NCBI GenBank assembly: GCA_035559815.1
Contig: DATMAT010000034.1
Span: forward strand, 1 to 64,000
DNA: 64,000 nucleotides
Reading direction: 5' to 3'
Source: Thermodesulfobacteriota bacterium
GTDB taxonomy: Bacteria; Desulfobacterota_D; UBA1144; Nemesobacterales; CSP1-2
Every line of letters starts with the position of its first letter. Position 1 is the stretch's first letter. Below, piece after piece: positions 60,530-64,000 of this stretch. The notes under the pieces are model-generated. The model saw only the letters and a program-made list of their open reading frames with translations, searched no databases and was not told the origin of the DNA. A program made the position numbers and the translations under genes.

Positions 60530-60810
60530 TAAAAGAAAGGATAGAATTTTTTGAGGTGTTCGCCCTTCGACTCCGTCCTTCGTCAAGCTCAGGATAGGCT
60601 CAGGACGAACGGGTCTTTTATTCCTGATTAACAGCGGATGCGAGCATCCGCTCATTCCTTCCCCGATTTAATCGGGGATCAACTCAGGACAGGCTCTGAG
60701 CCCAGCCTGCCCTGAGCCTGGTCGAAGGGTCGAAGGATGCCAATGTACTTATTCGGAACCCTATCCAGCTAGTCGAAGGGATAAATTCCACGACCGAAGC
60801 AATCCGTTGA
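60530..60810. repeat. Intergenic repeat cluster with element C copy 2
   Basis: GTTCGCCCTTCGACTCCG with CAGGACGAACGG, AGCGGATGCGAGCATCCGCT (60633), CCCCGATTTAATCGGGGATC (60661) and the element C words TGTACTTATTC and GATAAATTCCACGACC (60735-60810) are present. Downstream, 60897-60937 holds ATGCATCCTGTATCCTGTAT, the inverse of the tract at 44893-44935. Confidence 0.7.
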
Positions 60811-60937
60811 AAAAGACGCTTATGTTATTAGTCCTTTCATAGGTTATTTGAAAGGATACGATTTAGGGCACAACATTTTGTGTTTCCACTTTTACTTGTA
60901 TCATGAATCATGCATCCTGTATCCTGTATCTTGCATC

Positions 60938-62152
60938 ATGGATCGTCTTATCATGCACTTTCCGTCCCTCTCAGAGCAGAAAGAAAAGGTAATCGCCCAC
61001 TTGAGGAAGCGTGAGAATTTTGACCTCGACGACCTCAGCTTCGTTGTCTCACCATATCGTATAAGCCCGATCGGAGCACACATCGACCATCAGGGCGGTC
61101 CCGTCCTGGGAATGACCATCGACGCCCGTACCCTGTTCGCTTTTATTCCAAACGAAGAGCCTAAAGTCCGGCTGTACAGTACGAACTATCCTGGAGTGGT
61201 CGAATTTAAGCTCGATAGGATAAGGGCTACCAGGAAAGACGGCTGGGAACGTTATGCAAAAGGGGCGGCCAAGGTGTTGTCCGAAGAAAAAAAGCTGAAT
61301 ACCGGTCTAATCGGAGCTGTATGCGGCACCTTGCCGGCAAGCGGCTTGAGCTCGTCTGCCTCGGTCGGACTGGCCTATCTGCATGCGTTGGCCAAGCTTA
61401 ACAACCTCGAATTCGGCCCCGGGGATTACATTGAATTAGACAGACGGTTAGAAAACGGATACCTCAAGCTACAGAACGGCATTCTTGACCAATCGACCAT
61501 TGTTCACGGGAAAAAAGACAATCTTCTTTACATCGATACCGTCACCGCCGATGCTGAATCGTTCGCTCAGCCAGATTACGAGAATGATTTTGTCATCTTT
61601 GTGGTTAACTCCGGCACCTCCAGGGAGCTGACCTCTTCCGGCTTCAACACCCGAGTAAAAGAGTGCCAAAACGCCGCCATGTTACTGGGGATTATGGGAG
61701 GCATAAAATCGGCAAAGATTTTGGCGGATGTTCCTCCCGAGGTATTTCATGATAAATCGGCGAAGCTGCCCGAGGACTTGAGACGACGCGCTTACCACTA
61801 TTATTCCGAGGTAGAGCGTGTGAAAGAAGGATTTAACGCCTGGAAAGAAGCCAACTGGGAGACCTTCGGACGACTGATGAACGAGTCCTGTCTAAGCTCT
61901 CTGGAAAATTATGAGAGCGGGAGCCCGGAGTTGAAATATCTTCATGAAATCGCTAGCAAGACTACGGGCGTTTATGGAAGCCGGTTTAGCGGCGGAGGTT
62001 ATGGTGGCTGTGTTATCGGCTTCGTAAAATCCGATGTGGCAGAGGAGGCGGCGTCCCAAATATATGAAACCTACATAAACAAATATCCGGAAGTGAAAGA
62101 AACGGCTGCGGTATATCTGGCTAGGTCAGACGACGGGGTAAGGTTTTTATGA
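60938..62152 (+). CDS. GHMP-family sugar kinase, galactokinase-like
   Basis: The protein of about 404 residues has the three GHMP motifs: SPYRISPIGAHIDHQGGPVL (GalK signature region, with His-x-Asp in the sugar site), GTLPASGLSSSASVGLAYL (ATP loop) and SRFSGGGYGGCVIGFV (C-terminal glycine motif). NGILDQSTIV corresponds to the GalK catalytic Asp segment. It should phosphorylate the C1 hydroxyl of galactose or a related sugar. The frame runs upstream to 60848, but that part is simple repeat; ATG 60938 or 60953 is more likely. It overlaps the nucleotidyltransferase gene by 4 bp. No GalT or GalE is present. Confidence 0.85.
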   Translation: MDRLIMHFPSLSEQKEKVIAHLRKRENFDLDDLSFVVSPYRISPIGAHIDHQGGPVLGMTIDARTLFAFIPNEEPKVRLYSTNYPGVVEFKLDRIRATRKDGWERYAKGAAKVLSEEKKLNTGLIGAVCGTLPASGLSSSASVGLAYLHALAKLNNLEFGPGDYIELDRRLENGYLKLQNGILDQSTIVHGKKDNLLYIDTVTADAESFAQPDYENDFVIFVVNSGTSRELTSSGFNTRVKECQNAAMLLGIMGGIKSAKILADVPPEVFHDKSAKLPEDLRRRAYHYYSEVERVKEGFNAWKEANWETFGRLMNESCLSSLENYESGSPELKYLHEIASKTTGVYGSRFSGGGYGGCVIGFVKSDVAEEAASQIYETYINKYPEVKETAAVYLARSDDGVRFL

Positions 62153-62940
62153 TAGCAATACTCCTATGCGCCGGCTTCGCCACCCGGCTTTATCCACTGA
62201 CCAAGAACTTTCCCAAACCCCTGCTCCCGGTTGCCGGGAGGCCGGCGATCGACTACCTGATGGACCAGGTCATAAATCTGCCCGGTATAGAGTCCATACA
62301 CGTCGTAACCAATGCCAGTTTCTTTGACCATTTTGCCCAGTGGCGGGACAAATGGCTACCGGATATCGAACCACATGGTATTACACTTAACCTCCATAAC
62401 GACGGAAGCATGGACAATGAGAACCGCCTCGGTGCCGTAGCCGACCTTGCGTTCGTCTTACGTTCTTTAGAAATAACCACCGGAGCGCTCGTCGCAGCCG
62501 GGGATAATATATTTCGCTTTTCGTTAAAACCTATATGGCAACAATTTCTTGACGATGACAAAAATTATTTGCTGGCATTGCCCGAAAAAGACCCAAACAG
62601 AATTAAGCGCACCGGTGTTCTTGAGCTCGGCCCGGATGACCGGGTGGTTAGATTCCATGAAAAGCCCAATGACCCTCCGTCGTCCTGGACCTGCCCGGCA
62701 ATATACTTTTTAAAACCTTCCGCACTTTCCAGGGTAGATGAGTACCTTGCTCAACCCGATGCCCGGGATGCGCCCGGATATTTCATCTCTTATCTAGTTA
62801 CTAGGGAGCCGGTGTATGCAATCAAGGTAATGGGTAAGTCAATAGACATAGGCACAATAGAATCTTATGAAGAGGCAAACGCAGTTCTAAGCAGAGAGCC
62901 GGTGATTTTGGATGAGGCAATCAAAGGGTCCAATGACTGA
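62149..62940 (+). CDS. Sugar-1-phosphate nucleotidyltransferase
   Basis: The 263-residue enzyme has the nucleotidyltransferase loop LLCAGFATRLYPLTKNFPKPLLPVAGRP (G-x-x-T/A-R-L...PK), the metal-binding VAAGDNIFRF and the product-binding VRFHEKPNDPP. It lacks a C-terminal beta-helix, unlike RfbA at 31251. It should join NTP and a sugar-1-phosphate to make an NDP-sugar. The ATGA overlap with the galactokinase-like gene suggests that the kinase makes its substrate; together they would form a two-step salvage route from free sugar to NDP-sugar. The identity of the sugar and nucleotide is not deducible. Confidence 0.9.
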   Translation: MIAILLCAGFATRLYPLTKNFPKPLLPVAGRPAIDYLMDQVINLPGIESIHVVTNASFFDHFAQWRDKWLPDIEPHGITLNLHNDGSMDNENRLGAVADLAFVLRSLEITTGALVAAGDNIFRFSLKPIWQQFLDDDKNYLLALPEKDPNRIKRTGVLELGPDDRVVRFHEKPNDPPSSWTCPAIYFLKPSALSRVDEYLAQPDARDAPGYFISYLVTREPVYAIKVMGKSIDIGTIESYEEANAVLSREPVILDEAIKGSND

Positions 62941-62959
62941 TAAAAAGGAACCCTCTTTA

Positions 62960-63242
62960 ATTCCCATCTTAGTAAGCCTGTGCTGGGCAAACTCGAAGGA
63001 TCTGTACAAACAAATCGAAATGAAAGTATAAAAGCAATTATTCCTCCCCCCCCTTGCGTGGGAGGCCTGTACTGGACTTGACAAAGGGTCTATGGTTCGA
63101 CTGAGTTTATTCCTTCCCCGATTAGATCGGGGACCAGCTCAGGACAGGCTTTGAGCGCAGCCGAAAGGCTCACCATGAAGGCAGGTCTAAAACTCCAAGC
63201 AATACTATGCCCTTCACCCTGAGCGGAGACGAAGGGTGAGTA
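62960..63242. repeat. Intergenic cluster with outer half of the long inverted repeat
   Basis: GCTCACCATGAAGG, TAAAACTCCAAGCAATACTA and CCTTCACCCTGAGCGGAGAC (63168-63240) match the outer parts of the arms at 8459 and 14947. CCCCGATTAGATCGGGGACC and AGCTCAGGACAGGCTTTGAG also occur. No gene is present between 62941 and 63500. Confidence 0.7.
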
Positions 63243-63244
63243 TA

Positions 63245-63403
63245 GTTAAAAAGCTATTTCGACAAATAGGATTAGGATAGCACTTGCATAGCAGACATAA
63301 AAAAAGAGGGTGACCTGATTTTAAAAAGACGTTTTTATCTATCTAACTGCCTTGTTTTATTAGTATGAACCTCTAGTTTCTAATTATTTTGGTCAGCAGT
63401 GAT
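63245..63403 (+). repeat. Dispersed repeat family A, copy 6
   Basis: AAAAAGCTATTTCGACAAAT, TTGCATAGCAGACATAAAAA, GGTGACCTGATTTTAAAAAG, ACGTTTTTATCTATCTAACT, GCCTTGTTTTATTAGTATG and TTTCTAATTATTTTGGTCAG follow in family order. It ends about 100 bp before rpoZ. Confidence 0.8.
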
Positions 63404-63500
63404 ATTCGGACAACCAGCTTATTTTATCCAACACTTTACTAGCTTAGATTTCCCGCTTATCATATTAGCGAAGTTTCCCCCAATCGGGAGGTAGAAATAG

Positions 63501-63710
63501 ATGGCCAGAGTAACTATCGAAGATTGCCTGGAGAAAGTAGAAAACCGGTTTGCCCTGTCCATAGCGGCGATGAAAAGGGCAAAGCAGATCGCCAAAGGCG
63601 CTCAGCCCCTTTCCGAAGAGACCGACAACAAACATGTGGTGCTCGCCCTGAGGGAGATTGCCGAAGGAAAAGTGAAGGTTGTTTACCCCCCAGGACATCA
63701 ACGCCCTTAG
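63501..63710 (+). CDS. rpoZ: RNA polymerase omega subunit
   Basis: The 69-residue protein matches omega: [20 protein letters not shown], then [15 protein letters not shown] and [18 protein letters not shown]. Omega helps assemble the beta' subunit and in many bacteria forms part of a ppGpp site. ATG 63501 has GGGAGGT about 9 nt upstream. The usual partner gmk is not immediately upstream, where repeat family A copy 6 lies. The MarC-family gene starts 3 bp after its stop, so they are probably co-transcribed. Confidence 0.95.
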   Translation: MARVTIEDCLEKVENRFALSIAAMKRAKQIAKGAQPLSEETDNKHVVLALREIAEGKVKVVYPPGHQRP

Positions 63711-63713
63711 TTA

Positions 63714-64000
63714 ATGTTACAAGACATCCTTCTTAGCTTCATTCCCCTATTCGTGGCCATAGACCCGATAGGGGTAATGCCCATGTATCTCTCTCTGACT
63801 AGAGGATTAGACAACAACGATAGAAAAAAAGTAGTCAGGGATTCAATACTGACAGCCTGTATTCTAGGGGTTATATTCGTCCTGGCCGGAAAGTTCATAT
63901 TCAAGATTTTAGGAATAACGGTTGCTGATTTCGCCATTGCCGGCGGGCTTTTACTCTTCATCTTTTCCATCCTAGATTTGCTTAAAGAAGAAAGCCTAGA
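63714..64000 (+). CDS. MarC family integral membrane protein (5' part)
   Basis: The frame from ATG 63714 runs off the window end. Its 95 visible codons read LLSFIPLFVAIDPIGVMPMY, LSLTRGL, SILTACILGVIFVLAGKFIF and FAIAGGLLLFIFSILDLL. The A-I-D-P-I-G-x-x-P first helix and the A-G-G-x-L-L-x-x-x-x-x-x-x-L third helix are the MarC signature (PF01914). MarC proteins have six helices and an unsettled role. The start codon lies 3 bp after rpoZ and lacks its own ribosome site, so coupled translation is likely. Confidence 0.88.
   Translation, partial: MLQDILLSFIPLFVAIDPIGVMPMYLSLTRGLDNNDRKKVVRDSILTACILGVIFVLAGKFIFKILGITVADFAIAGGLLLFIFSILDLLKEESL

Noticed and set aside
60848-60937. N-terminal extension of the galactokinase-like protein
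   Set aside because: The extension is translated simple repeat (ATCCTGTATCCTGTATC) and has no match to the kinase family start.

Overview
The window is a bacterial chromosome segment of moderate GC with ordinary housekeeping genes (pyrG, pyrD, recO, argJ, hisIE, ychF, nfo, rpoZ, three tRNAs) mixed with accessory enzymes. Gram-negative architecture is indicated by a PagL-like outer-membrane protein, a complete dTDP-L-rhamnose cassette, a DUF945 (YdgA-type) envelope protein and an ABC exporter pair. Gene style and the many hairpin-rich intergenic repeats resemble deltaproteobacterial-grade or candidate-phylum environmental genomes. That placement is inference; no rRNA is present to test it. I see no integrase, intact transposase, prophage or CRISPR array.

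Layout. 1-5.7 kb: a PurN-like protein with altered catalytic residues, two Rieske ferredoxins, a DAO-type flavoenzyme, a NYN/LOTUS RNase-like protein, a MerR-type regulator and a frameshifted thioredoxin-like gene. 6.2-8.2 kb: a MoaD/ThiS-like sulfur carrier, a secreted protein and a small protein behind a sigma-54-type promoter. 8.4-15.2 kb: a block (nfo, CusF-like, DUF945, PEP-mutase-like, SnoaL-like, arylsulfotransferase-like) bounded by two inverted repeats of about 270 bp. 15.4-20.1 kb: a GT87-like membrane protein, a coiled-coil/SH3b protein, DUF2283, a DUF2726-like gene between direct repeats, and a SnoaL-like gene. 20.3-27.7 kb: pyrG, mgtE, recO-argJ, a glycosyltransferase remnant and pyrD. 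27.8-33.9 kb: ychF, tRNA-His/Arg/Pro interrupted by a GAF gene, then rfbDACB. 33.9-41.6 kb: two multi-sensor histidine kinases, a CheY-like protein, and a persulfide-dioxygenase/rhodanese/phosphatase fusion. 42.1-47.9 kb: hisIE, two split-zinc-ribbon paralogues, an enoyl-CoA hydratase relative, a four-helix-bundle remnant, a nitroreductase and amtB, whose distal upstream region carries a sigma-54 promoter match. 49-55.8 kb: aldo/keto reductase, PagL-like protein, cellulose-synthase-like GT2, SDR, VOC and DnaJ-like proteins. 56.5-64 kb: heterodimeric ABC exporter, sugar kinase plus nucleotidyltransferase pair, rpoZ and the start of a MarC-family gene.

The most unusual content is the layered intergenic repeat system. 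A family of about 130-170 bp occurs six times plus one fragment; a modular repeat forms the inverted pair around 8.4-15.2 kb and recurs in pieces at 56.4 and 63.2 kb; many short palindromes lie between genes. The most unusual proteins are the four-module sulfur protein at 39.7-41.6 kb, the tandem FmdB-like proteins whose zinc ribbon is split by a long insertion, and the PurN homologue that has lost catalytic His and Asp. Two exported-protein genes appear to begin at AUU behind good ribosome binding sites.
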